NCBI GenBank assembly: GCA_030144725.1
Contig: JASKMD010000017.1
Location: 5,313,278 to 5,377,277, forward strand
Direction of reading: 5' to 3'
From: Haematococcus lacustris
Taxonomy: Eukaryota; Chlorophyta; Chlorophyceae; Chlamydomonadales; Haematococcaceae
DNA: 64,000 nt
Shown: piece after piece, positions 47,298-57,378 of the stretch
Position numbering within the stretch: position 1 is the first letter of the stretch
How the letters are laid out: each line of letters opens with the position of its first letter
Notes under the pieces: model-generated
The model's database searches: none
The model's input: the letters and a program-made list of their open reading frames with translations, nothing else
Told to the model about the DNA's origin: nothing
Position numbers and translations under genes: made by a program

Positions 47298-47899
47298 CTG
47301 CTGCTCATGTCCCCAGCAGGTGCCGTCATGAAGCTTGGAGCTGGGGCGTGGTCATGGCATCGCTTACAGTCGTGTTGCCTGTCGTCTGTTTTAGTCCCTT
47401 CTTGGCAGGCCCGCCAAGCTATGGCTAGGCAGCTTGCACACGCCCACCCCTGGCCTTGTTGACCGTCCTCCTTGCACTTCCTGGAACACTACACAGCATA
47501 GGCATGGCTCGGCCAGCCTGCCTCCCATGCTCCTACAGCCCCCCCTTCTCCCCAGCCATGCACCTTACCTTCCCCCTATGACCACCACCTCCCAGCCCCT
47601 ACCTTGCCCAAGACACCCGCACAGCAACCTTAGCGCTGGCAGAACCATATGGGCCTCCAGTAGGGGGAGCAGGAAGCAGCCAAGACGCCACCGTGTGCAT
47701 GGGCTTGCTGCGGCTGCAGCCAGGCTCACAGGCCTCTTGTTCACCAGCCTGTGTCTAGCCTGGTTCTGGTGAACACCCGCCATGATGCCAGTGGGGCCCG
47801 TGTATATATAAAAACAATTTTTAGCAAAAGAAAATGCCGCGACACTTGTTTTTCGTTACCAGTCGGGGCCAACTGCGTAACCATGTTGCTGCTGCTGCC
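45148..47899. other. Intergenic stretch with little recognisable content
   Basis: A 25-bp segment, ggagagggcgcctcagcttt with flanks, occurs twice (45,874 and 46,488), in each case reading GEGASAF. An exon-like piece at about 47,135-47,220 (VVMESLLLGDILYIGAAWAL) lies between a possible acceptor and a GTGAGT donor, but nothing joins to it. A (GGCA)n microsatellite occupies about 47,235-47,297. No complete gene is supported. Confidence 0.5.
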
Positions 47900-48052
47900 C
47901 AGCACCTTGGCTCTCAACCTTGAGCATTCATTGCAGTCGAACACACTAATTGTGGACCACTACAAAGCGGTGTTTTATCTTTGTGGTGTTCCCATCGCAT
48001 GGCACGCTCATGGCCTATACACGGCATACACATGGTCATGGTCGCCTACCAC
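47900..48052 (-). repeat. Conserved 3' flank of Fanzor-like copy 3 (ends at 47,900)
   Basis: On the minus strand this sequence follows the coding region and is nearly identical to 12,389-12,560 (minus) and to the distal part of 51,299-51,549 (plus). It ends in ccaaggtgctg, after which all three copies diverge at the same base. It includes gttcgactgcaatgaa and ctcaaggttgag, which can form a small hairpin. See copy 4 for the candidate guide-RNA interpretation. Confidence 0.75.
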
Positions 48053-49522
48053 CTACAGCATTGCCTGACCCCTGTGACAGGGCATGCGTAGAGTTGGCAT
48101 GACAAAACATGCACTAATTGAAAGCTGATGACAGCTCAACAAAGGGGGGCACACACTACTGTGCCGCACCAGGCTGGGCCTTGGGTTGCTTGTCTCGCAG
48201 CCGCTTGTACCCCAAGCCAGGTACTCCTTGCCCTTGGCTGGCAGAGCTCCCTGCTCTGGCCAGTAACACAGCTCCAGTGGACGCCACCTGCTCTCCCCAA
48301 TGCGCTGCATGTTCAGCGCTGCATTGCAGTCCCTGTCCAGCCACCTGCCTGGCTGTGGTGCTGGCTTTGCCTTGGCAGCCTTGCCCTTGGCCTTTGTGAG
48401 CTCAGCTGCCTCTGGCTCAGCCTTGGTGCGCTTGCTGCGCTTGGCTGGCAGGGGAGTGCTGGGCCCAGGCTCTGAGGCTGCTGGCTGTAGGGCTTCCTGG
48501 CTGCTGCGTGGGGGCTGTGGGGGCTTGCGGGGTGCCACTACCGGGCACCACATCATGCCCCGCACCGGCTGGTCACGCTGCTGGCTCCAGGCTGGCCGCA
48601 CTAGGCGGGGTTCCACCTGCCCTGCTGGGGGCTTCCAGCCTGCAGGCCTGGTGGCCCTGCGCTTGTTCAGCTGCCTCTCACAAGGCTGCTGGCCATTCAC
48701 CGCTGAGCTGACCCGGCTGGTGCGGTGCTCATCCACTAGCACCACCCTGCCCCGCCGCTGGTCTGTCCCCCTGGGCCTGCACACCACCTTGCAGCAGGCC
48801 CGCAGCACCGCATCAGCACCCCACCCACCCCCAGTGCCAATGCTCGCTGCACCAAAGAAGACCACCAGCTGCTTGGCATGCCCATGACGCTCCATGGAAA
48901 CCTCAGCCATGCCCTCCTCCAACTGCAGCCATGCACACAAGGCAAACACATGGTGGCTGACATGGTGACACCGGGCATGGCATGGCACTGTCAACTACCT
49001 TTTCATGTCATGCCCATGCTTCCTACCAATCCACCACCTCCCAGCTCTTAACCCTACCTCCCTCCCACCCACCTTCCCACCCACCCTCACCTTCTTGAAG
49101 AACTGCTCCAGTGTCCGGTCCTGGGCTCCGTACAGCCTCAGCCGCTGCTCTGCCCACTTGGGGTCCAGGTACACCTCCCACACCGCATCCCAGGTGGCCA
49201 GGGTGACGGTGATGTGCTTCAGGTTGGCCTCCAGGGATGTGCCGGCTGAGCTTGCTGCTGCCAGGTGCTGGAGGTGGGGCTTGATCGGTGCTAGCCACCG
49301 CTCAGTGTCACGGCGGGCATTGTTCAGGCCACTGCCATGCTTGACCTCGCCCTTGGTCAGCTTCCACCGGCGCACCTGGTCTGCCTGCAGCTGGCCTGTC
49401 GTCGGGTCCCACACCCCAGAGGCTGCGCTGACTGCCTGGGTGACGCCGGGGTCGATTCCCACCCCAATCTGAGTGTCTGGGTTGAACACAAACTCACGCT
49501 GCTCAGCTAGGCCACGGGGCAT
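48053..49522 (-). CDS. Fanzor/TnpB-like nuclease, copy 3: compact RuvC-only open frame
   Basis: Two exons (49,522-49,091 and 48,922-48,053) separated by a GT-AG intron keep phase and give 433 residues. RuvC-I is QIGVGIDPGVTQAVSA (Asp24). The helical segment includes ATWDAVWEVYLDPKWAEQRL. The RuvC-II strand is QLVVFFGAASIG, where the usual Glu position is Gly168/Ala169. VVLVDEHRTSRVSS carries Glu209. RuvC-III is WLDRDCNAALNM (Asp340/342). The Cys pairs of the usual zinc ribbon are absent, and a basic Pro-rich linker of about 130 residues separates Glu209 from RuvC-III. The ATG is fortuitous: compared with copy 2, the N-terminal exons are lost. A one-base deletion relative to copy 4 changes the C-terminal GLGYKRLRDK. 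Activity is doubtful. Confidence 0.8.
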
Positions 49523-49970
49523 ACAAGGCGGGGGTGCGCACCTGTCGTCGCTGGGTCTTCCATTCAGCCCTTCGCTCCTCGCGTTGTTTGCCTGGAGGGA
49601 CGCAAGGACCTGCATTGGCATGAACAGTATCGATGTGAGCTCACACAACGCGGAGCTCACCGGACTGCGCAGTTGCAGCGGACCACACCACGACTACGAC
49701 GAACCTTGTTTACGCGGGCTTTCAATCGGATGCGGCTCTGGCTCCGCGGCACTGGGCCGCTTCCTCGGAGGCATTGCGCCACTAGGCTCATATCAGCTAA
49801 CACCTGCTCACACCGACCCAGGATGCGATGTCACTCATTCTCGCACCTGCAAAGGGCACCTCTAAAGGGCACCTCGAAAGGGCAAGCCTCCAAAGGGCAT
49901 CTTCAAAGGGCAAGCCTCCAAAGGGCACCTCCAAAGGGCAAAGCCCCCCGCCTGCTGCTGCCCAGCGTGG
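49523..49970. repeat. Repeat block upstream of copy 3, including AAAGGGCA units
   Basis: Unique sequence (49,523-49,770) joins the truncated 5' edge of copy 3. From 49,771 it matches 571-715, with a longer run of imperfect cctccaaagggca units (about 49,850-49,945). No gene is supported from here to 50,985. The part from 50,000 to 50,980 contains only short unconvincing frames and a ccctcattgccctctgtg tandem (50,230-50,300). Confidence 0.6.
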
Positions 49971-50985
49971 CGGATACAAGGCAGCTGCACACAGGCAAGC
50001 CGCACATGGCACACCCTGTACACCCAGGCTGCCCCTGGGCCGCTGGCACCAGGTCTGCATGAGCTGTCCACCTGGATGCCTGCAGGGGCAACATCGCGGG
50101 CGTGGTGATCTCAAAGGTTCTGGCTGGGTGGCGCATTTACTGGCTAGTCATCGTGTACATGGATGGCGCCCAGGGCAAGGGCAACAGCTGGAGCCACTGA
50201 GGGGTGCGGGCTGGCACACTGCTGCGCTGTGGCCCTCATTGCCCTCTGTGACCCTCATTGCCCTCTGTGCCCTCTGTGGCCCTCATTGCCCTCGCTGGGG
50301 GCTGTGCCCTCTGCACTGTGAGTGCGGAGTGCAGCTAGCCATCCTAGCATCAGGGCTGACCAGACCCCTCTGGCGCCCTGATGGCCTCAGAGGTCTTGCA
50401 ATGATGTGCTGCCGGCCTGCTGACAGGCATCCGTGGCCTACCAGCCTATCAGCAGGCTGGTATCACGTCACTGGGCCAGCCCCCACTCAGCACCCCTAGC
50501 CAGCCAAGCCCAGGCAGGGCAAGCCCAGGCAGGGCCCTTCATCGCGCTTTGTAGGTGCCGCACAGCTCTTGAACAACCTGTCAACCCTGAAATGGCCATG
50601 GCCACTGATCATGCCATGCAGTGAATCCATTATTTATGATGACCAGCGGCACTTACATCATCAATAATACAGCTTTAGTACATCAGCAATGTATGCATAT
50701 GTAATTGATCATGTCGACGTCCATTGTCACACTTCTTCACTACCATATCCCCCATCTAGCGTCGCCTCAAATAAGCAGGGTGGGTCCGTGTGCCTGAACT
50801 GACTGAGTCTGAAGCTAGCCATGACCTGACAAGGACGATCTAACTGACCGCGCACGACCGTGAACATGCTCTTGCTCTCAAAGTTATCTCGAGCTCTCCT
50901 TATTGAAAGTGAACAGCGGCCTGCAAGCTACTGTATTTGCACCAGCCCGCCTTTGAGCATAAGACAAGGAAGGCTGCCACCGCAG

Positions 50986-51298
50986 GCCAGGGCCCAGCAC
51001 TCCCCTGCCAGCCAAGCGCAGCAAGCGCACCAAGGCTGAGCAGGCAGCTGAGCTCACAAAGGCCAAGGGCAAGGCTGCCAAAGCCAAGCCAGCACCACAG
51101 CCAGGCAGGTGGCTGGACAGGGACTGCAATGCAGCGCTGAACATGCAGCGCATTGGGGAGAGCAGGTGGCGTCCACTGGAGCTGTGTTACTGGCCAGAGC
51201 AGGGAGCTCTGCCAGCCAAGGGCAAGGAGTACCCTGGCTTGGGGTACAAGCGGCTGCGAGACAAGCCACCCAAGGCCCAGCCTGCTGTGGCACAGTAG
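50986..51298 (+). pseudogene. Fanzor/TnpB-like nuclease, copy 4 (intact C-terminus only)
   Basis: The plus strand encodes GPSTPLPAKRSKRTKAEQAA, the basic linker, GRWLDRDCNAALNMQRIGES, RPLELCYWPEQGALPAKGKE and YPGLGYKRLRDKPPKAQPAV with a stop at 51,296-51,298. It shows the undamaged C-terminal end of the family, which copy 3 has lost by frameshift. Everything upstream of the linker is missing, with a sharp 5' junction near 50,986. It retains the complete conserved 3' flank. Confidence 0.8.
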
Positions 51299-51549
51299 TG
51301 TGTGCCCCCCTTTGTTAAGCTGTCATCAGCTTTCAATTAGTGCATGTTTTATCATGCCAACTCTATGCATAGCCCTCTCGGTCAGGTAATAGTGTAGGTG
51401 GTAGGCGACCATGACCATGCGTATGCCATGTATAAGCCATGAGCATGCCATGTGATGGGAACACCACACAGATAGAAAAAGGTTTGTAGCGGTCCACAAT
51501 TAGTATGTTCGACTGCAATGAAGGCTCAAGGTTGAGGGCCAAGGTGCTG
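51299..51549 (+). ncRNA. Candidate guide-RNA (omega/fRNA-like) module 3' of Fanzor-like copy 4
   Basis: About 250 bp downstream of the stop codon are conserved with 47,900-48,130 (minus), and the distal part also with 12,389-12,560 (minus), far beyond any coding constraint. All copies end at the same base after ccaaggtgctg. Blocks include gctgtcatcagctttcaatt, a hairpin-prone ctcaaggttgagg, and ATG-rich ggtaggcgaccatgaccatg. In TnpB and Fanzor elements a structured guide RNA is transcribed from the 3' end, and its guide comes from beyond the element's end. This location fits, but expression and structure are unproven, and simple 3' UTR conservation within a recent family would look similar. 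Confidence 0.45.
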
Positions 51550-51718
51550 CCACCGCATGCCATTGTTGAGCCATGCCAGCTTATTTGTGTGCATGTCTCG
51601 CATGTAAACTAGCTATCCAGCCCCGGCGAGAGGATCAGGCAAAGCACAGACACTCGGAGTTGGCAATGACAGGGGCACTACGGTGGACGCAGTAGATCGT
51701 GCGTGCGTGACCGGCCAC

Positions 51719-53051
51719 ATGGGGGATACAGGCGCAAGCACTTCGCGGCTCCTCGTAGTACTGGCCGCAGTCGCGTACGTGCTGTGTGGTGCGTCCTCGA
51801 CTACCGGCGCATCGCATCATGGGAGTGCCACCTGCCCTGCCGCACCTCGATTGCTCATCATCCCCACTTCAGGGTTGCCTATTTGGTGGATCACGACCAG
51901 CATTCAACGACCGGCCCTGCCCAACGCTGACATGCAAGCAGCTGGGGCCGCCCTGGAGCACAGCTTTGTGCGGGCGCCTATCCACATCCAAGTCTATCTG
52001 CTTGGGACGGGTGCGTGAGACTCCCATGCTGTCCCCCGCCTGCCTGTGCCAATCCAGCCTGCCTAGGCCCTAGGCTCAGCCAGCGACAGGTTATAGCCCA
52101 CCAGCACCCAGGCAGCCAGCAGTGCATCCCTGACAGGGCATCCCCGACAGGGCGGCTCCTGTCTCTAGCTCTAGGCACTTTGGCTGACAAGCAGCCAGCA
52201 ATGCATCCCTGACAGGGCATGGCATGGCAGACCTACCAAGAGCTGCCGGCTCATCAGGCCAGCGCCTATTCCCCGTGCAGTCAGAGCTGCCCAGCTCCAC
52301 TGGTGCACTGACCCAGGACATCTGCGCCCTAAACATATCTTCCTCAGTCGCAGTCCATGCACACCACCGCCCCTGAGCGCCTGAGCTCTGATGAAGCCTT
52401 GGGAGGTCCTGAGGCTGGGCAGGACCCTCACCATCTCAGCGCCGGCTCCTGTCTCTAGCTTTGGGTACTTTGGCTGGCAGCAAGGGGCTGGCCATGTTGA
52501 CCTGCAGGCTGGGAGCTGGAGGGGGGCCTGCTGGCCGCTGCCATGCACCGCAGCATCTCAGCTGCAGCCGCCCTGCACTCGCAACACCAAGACCAGGTGG
52601 CTGAGGGTGCCGGGTACTACTAGGCAGTCAGGGCACCAGGGAGAGGGCAGCTGCAGGCTGGAGGATGCTAGCAGGGCAGCAGCTAGCGGCCAGGTGGCAC
52701 CACTGTGTGGCTAGGGAAGCTCCAATCTGGTGCCTGGCCCCCTCAACTGCAGCTTGTAAGCCTGACCTACCTGCCTGCCTGCCTGCCCGCCCGCCCGCCT
52801 GTCCGGCTGCTGTGCCCAGCCTGAGCCAGCCGGCACCACCTCTGGCTGCAGCTCAGGGTCAGCGTGGTCCAGGAGCAGGTCGGCCCAAGTCCAGCCTGCC
52901 GCACTGCTGCCTGGACCCCCGTAGTGCCTCCCCCTACCTCAGCCACCAAGCCTGGCCACCTCCGGTCATGGCCTGGCAGTGCTGCTGCTGCCGCCCCTCA
53001 TGCTGCTGCTTGCTTGGAGCTGGCACCAGCGTTGGCTGCAGCCTATTGGGC

Positions 53052-53091
<40 letters not shown>

Positions 53092-54520
53092 GAGGAGCAG
53101 CAGCAAAAGGAGCAGCAGCAACAGGACCAGGAGCAGCAGCAGCAGGAGCAGCAGCAGGAGCAGCAGCAGGAGCAGCAGCAGGAGCAGGACAGGCAAGGGC
53201 ATGAGGAAGCTGGCCGGTCCTGCAGCCTAGACAGCAGCAGGCAGGCCGGTGACCAGGCCCCTGGGGGACGCTGGCTGCGCTGGCTGGAGGGGCTGGGTGA
53301 GCTAGAGCTGGACGACCTGCTGCACACCACCCTGCTGACCCAGCAGCGCCGCTACGCCCAGCAAGCAAGGCAAGGCCAGCAGGAGGGGGGGCCAGGGCAG
53401 TACCTGGTGCTGGTGCTGCCACGGTCAGCAGGGGCCCAGGCAGCTGAGGGTGGGGAGGTGGTGGTGGGAGGCCACCGCCATGCCTGGGTGTGGACCATGC
53501 CTGGGGCTCGGGCGGGAGCGGACGGAGTGGGAGAGTCTGACCTGCAACAGCTGCTGGAGGGACGTGTGGCAGTTGCCATGGGACGGACCTTCGCTGCCCT
53601 CAGTGGTGCGCCTCTACACTCACAGTCATCTGTCGCCACCTCCTCCCTGCCCCTGCCATCAACCCTCATCCCTCTCAGCCTCAACCCTCATCTGTTGGCA
53701 CCTGGCGTGCTTGCTGCTGCCTGCAGGACACCCTGCCCCGGACACCCCCCATGCCCCTGCCTGCCTCTACCCCTGCCTCTGCCTCTGCCCCTGCTCCTGC
53801 CCCTGCCTCTCCTATCCAAGCCGTACTTCCCCTGCCGTACCTTTCCTCCCTGACACCTTGCCGCTCCATGGCTTGTGCGTTGCAGACCCACACACCGCTC
53901 AAGCCCTGGCCGCCCAGCTGCCCACCTCAGCCTCCGGGCAGACCCTGCTGGCCTTTGCCCTGCTCAACTCCGAGGGGGCTCTGCCCCTGGCGCCGCCCCC
54001 CCAGCCCCCAGGGCCCGCCCCCCCTAGCCCTGGACCCCCAGTGGGGGATGCAGCTGAGGGCAGCCCAGAGCCACCAGCGCAGGGTCCCAACCCAGACCTC
54101 GCGATGCCACCGCTCCTTCACTGGCGCTTTGCTGCCTTCCAGCACCGCTACCTGGCCCCCCTGCAGCAGGCCCTGGCCCCCCTGATGCAGGTGGGTGGGC
54201 GCAGTGCCCGGCTGTGGGGGGGCTGCTCATGTCACTGGGTACCCCAGCACCAGTCGCCATGGATCAGGCGCCATGCAGCTGGCTGGCACCATGCGCTCCA
54301 GGGGTGTGGTGTCGGCGTGCCAGGCGGACAGGGAGGTGCTGCCTGGCTGACCTGCGCAGGTGGGTGTCAGCAGCCAGGTGCAGGTGCTGAGCCCCGCCCG
54401 GGTCACACCCCGCTGGCACGCAGGGCTGCGGGCGTGGGTGGTGCGGTCCAAGCGCTGGGCCCAGTACGCAGACCCTGACTGGGGAGTGGGTGCTGGCCTC
54501 GGGGCGGTGCCTTGGACCAT

Positions 54521-54553
<33 letters not shown>

Positions 54554-55882
54554 TGTACACCCTGCTGCCCCTCCCGCATTCCACAGCGTGCCACTCCCTG
54601 CCCATGTGCCTGTGCATGTCCTGCACATGGTGCTGCATGCACCCAAGGCTGCCCAGCAGCCTACTCTGCTGCTGCAGCCGGACGGCAGCCCCTCCCCCAC
54701 CAACAGCTTCACCACGCCCTCTTGGGGTGCGGTCCACGTCCTGCCGGCCTTCCCCGCCTCCACACTCATGGCCTCACAGGGCAACCCCAGTGGCTTGGAG
54801 CAGAGACCCCATGACAGCAGCGACCCCAGCCCTCCTTGCCCTCACCACCCCAGCTCCCTGACCTCCCCGCCCCAGCCTTCCTTGACCTCCTTGCTCTCTC
54901 CCCTTCATCTGCCAACCTGTGGCCCTACTGCCACCTGCCCAGACTCTCCCCAACGCCTTCCCTGCTCCAGCACAACACCCAAACCCCCTCAGGGCTTCAT
55001 GTACCTCGATGATCACTTCATGCACACTTACGCAGGACTGGTGCTGGCCCAGCTGCGGCTGCTGCTGGGCCTGAGGGAGAGCCAGCAAGCCAGCCTGGAG
55101 CAGGCATCGCACCCTAGCTTGCCTCAACAGGTGGCTGGTCTGGGTCACACCACTGGGAGTGTGACTCCAGGTGGCACAAGGAGTGCAAGGGGCCAGCAGC
55201 AGGGTCAGCCGGGGAGTGGCATGCGCGCTTTGTCGCCTCCGTCTGGCGTATCTGTCTGGGAGGTTGATGGTCTGGTTCAGGCCCGCGCCGCATACGACAT
55301 CGCGTCAGCGGCTCGCCTCCTTGCCAGCCTGTCACGTCTCGTTCTGTCGTTGCCGAACTTGGCCATGCCCGACGTACTCGCAGCGCATGTGCGAACTTCA
55401 CTGACGGCTTTGACCGCCGCGGTCGCACTGACGCAGCAGGGCCGCGGGGCAGATGCAGCAGCGCAAGGCCGATTGGCCCATGCGCACGCCCAGGCGGCGG
55501 TGTCGCACCCCGCGGTGTTGGCACAACTGTCGTTCCCTGAGTCGCACAAGGTCGGGGTGTACATGCCGTTCTTCTTGCCGGTGCTGCTAGCTCTGTTGCA
55601 AATCCTTGGGCGAGAGGTTTGGTACATCGCTGACAGGTGCGGGCAAGGGTTCAGCCGTGCAGTCTGGCCAGTCCCACACAGCAGACGAGTTGAGCCTCGC
55701 TGACCGTTAGCTTCCGTTGTGTTCGCAGGAGGAAGAAGTCGTGGCTGGCGATGAAGAGTAAAGACCCCCTTGCTGGGCTGAGTGTTGACGAGGCTGACCG
55801 GCTGCACATGTTGAGGGCCTTTGAGAAGAAATCTGCAGAGAAGGCAAATCGTACTAGCCAGCAGCAGTCTGTGGCGCAGTAG
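51719..55882 (+). CDS. PIGS: PIG-S, GPI transamidase subunit
   Basis: Subunit of the ER-membrane complex that attaches GPI anchors. Exon 1 (51,719-51,788) and exon 2 (51,873-52,010) give LLVVLAAVAYVLCGLPIWWI, a membrane segment running into the family signature GLPIWWxTT, then QRPALPNADM. The last four supported exons (about 52,860-53,605; 53,886-54,190; 54,360-55,636; 55,729-55,882) join in phase. They carry LHWRFAAFQHRYLAPLQQAL, GLVLAQLRLLLGL, LAQLSFPESHKVGVYMPFFL followed by PVLLALLQIL (the C-terminal membrane segment), and a lysine-rich tail. Exons between 52,010 and 52,860 are unresolved. Unusual features are a poly-Gln/Glu run (about 53,055-53,190) and a second poly-Gln run at 54,520. 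Identity rests on the N- and C-terminal motifs. Confidence 0.85.
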
Positions 55883-56012
55883 GGTCCGCTAGGCCCGGCA
55901 GCGATAGCCAGCTGCAGCTAGTCAACCCCGAGTGTCAGGTGTCTGTGTTGTTGGTGCAAACATGTGAACAATGCTTTGTAAACTATGTGGGTTAAAGTTG
56001 GCTTGTGAACTA

Positions 56013-56935
56013 CCGTACTCTCCCGATCGATTCCCTATCCCGAATCGTTTTTTGTCCTTCGGGAAACTGGGAAAGAGTAAACAATGTATTTTTTTGGTCC
56101 TTCGGGAAGTATATAAACAATTAGTTGACCTTGACGAAAGTGCTAGCAATGGACCAATATGTGGTCCGGGGCATCAGTGCCGCCGACGCAGCTGATAAGC
56201 GGCACCGCGAGCTCGATCGTCAAGCGGCAGTGGTGAAGAAGCGACTACCTGATAGACCTCGCAAGCTGTCTAACTTTGGGCCTTCTCCTAGCCGCAATCC
56301 TGCCGCTCACCCTGCCTAACACACCGGCAAGGCGCATGAGACTGGTTGCAACCTGCTAAGATTCAGCCCATCCGGCAAGGGGGAGGCAAGCCAGAATGGG
56401 GCAAAGGCTTGGGCTGTAGGCCAGGCTAGGGCGGCAAGCAGGGTGGCTGCTTTGCCCCGGGCAAGGTCGAGGGAGGTGGGCTAGGCTAGGGCAAAGGCTG
56501 GGGTCACAGGACAGACATGGGTGGCAACCAGGCTGGCAACCATGTGGGAGGGGGAGGCATCGCCACAGCAGTAGCATGGGTGGCTGCAGGAGCACGCAAG
56601 TTTGAATGCTTCGAGGCAGCTATGCCGCCACTGCCAGCAGCGGCAAGAGGACCACGACTTCATGAGCGAGGTTTAGTGGCCCATGTGACATGGTCAGGTG
56701 GTAAGGACACTAGAAGAGAGACCACGACCAAGAGTTGACCAATGTCGATCATATCATTTTGATGCGAGATTAATGGGGTGGGATACTTGATTATTTCTAT
56801 GCACGAAGACGTTCTCAAAAAGAACTTTGGACGTACTTTGGCCATCGGGGAACTTGAAACAAAGAAAAATATGGCTCGGGAATAATATTTTAATTATAGT
56901 TTCCGAGGCTTCGGGAATCGATCGGGAGAGTACGG
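56013..56935 (+). mobile_element. TA-flanked TIR element B, copy 2
   Basis: Both ends read CCGTACTCTCCCGATCGATT inward, 23-25 bp of matching TIR, bordered by TA (56,011-56,012 and 56,936-56,937). The 923-bp element shares its termini with that at 24,676. It carries a short plus-strand gene. AT-rich subterminal regions contain repeated ccttcgggaa motifs. Confidence 0.85.
56149..56319 (+). CDS. Small basic protein of element B
   Basis: A 56-residue frame from ATG at 56,149: MDQYVVRGISAADAADKRHR continues to KKRLPDRPRKLSNFGPSPSR and a stop. The DRPRKL core aligns with GPGRPRKLFSIGLGLARDPA encoded by the other element B copy, so the reading frame is conserved between copies. The GRP-like core suggests AT-hook DNA binding. 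It may be the first exon of a longer element protein. Confidence 0.45.
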   Translation: MDQYVVRGISAADAADKRHRELDRQAAVVKKRLPDRPRKLSNFGPSPSRNPAAHPA

Positions 56936-57051
56936 TATGTAATGAATATCACTTCCGCCCCACTCCGGTTGCCGGCCCTCCGGTGGGACGGCGACCTGAT
57001 GCACCCCCCAGCACGGCCACTCCGCTTCGATGGTGTTGCTCAGTCCTTGTG

Positions 57052-57378
57052 ATGTCTACGAAAAAGACGCGCAAGCGCCCCGTCTCCCCCGCACCCTCCG
57101 CAGCCGGTACGCCGCAGTTGAAAGGCCCCGAAGCTAACTGACAACGCGGCGCAGTGTGCGCCACGCGACATTGCGACTCCGTGCATCAAGTCCGCATCAA
57201 TCCTGCCGTGCGTGTGCTGTGCTTTCCCGTGTCTGCAGGTGCCAGTGGCAGTGGGCAGCAAGACCAGGGGCAGGGGCAGGCTGTCAAGGTAATAGGACAG
57301 CGGCGCCAGGTTATCAAGGCGTTGTTGAGGCAGCACGGCCTGATCTCAGCACAACTCAAGTTGACGCAGTTGTGGCAG
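57052..57378 (+). CDS. Short host-like frame interrupted by element A copy 3
   Basis: A frame starting at ATG 57,052 reads MSTKKTRKRPVSPAPSAAGT and stops at 57,141. After a possible acceptor (tgtctgcag, 57,238) a second segment reads VKVIGQRRQVIKALLRQHGL and SAQLKLTQLWQSG up to the element's left end at 57,379. It may be the start of a gene or of another transposon. No domain is recognised. Confidence 0.35.

Noticed and set aside
46937..47331. Exon-like VVMESLLLGDILYIGAAWAL as part of a gene
   Set aside because: The splice signals look plausible, but no flanking exon joins to it. Mentioned only within the intergenic entry.
51635..52548. Minus-strand frames upstream of PIG-S
   Set aside because: No motifs, and they overlap the PIG-S N-terminal exons on the plus strand.
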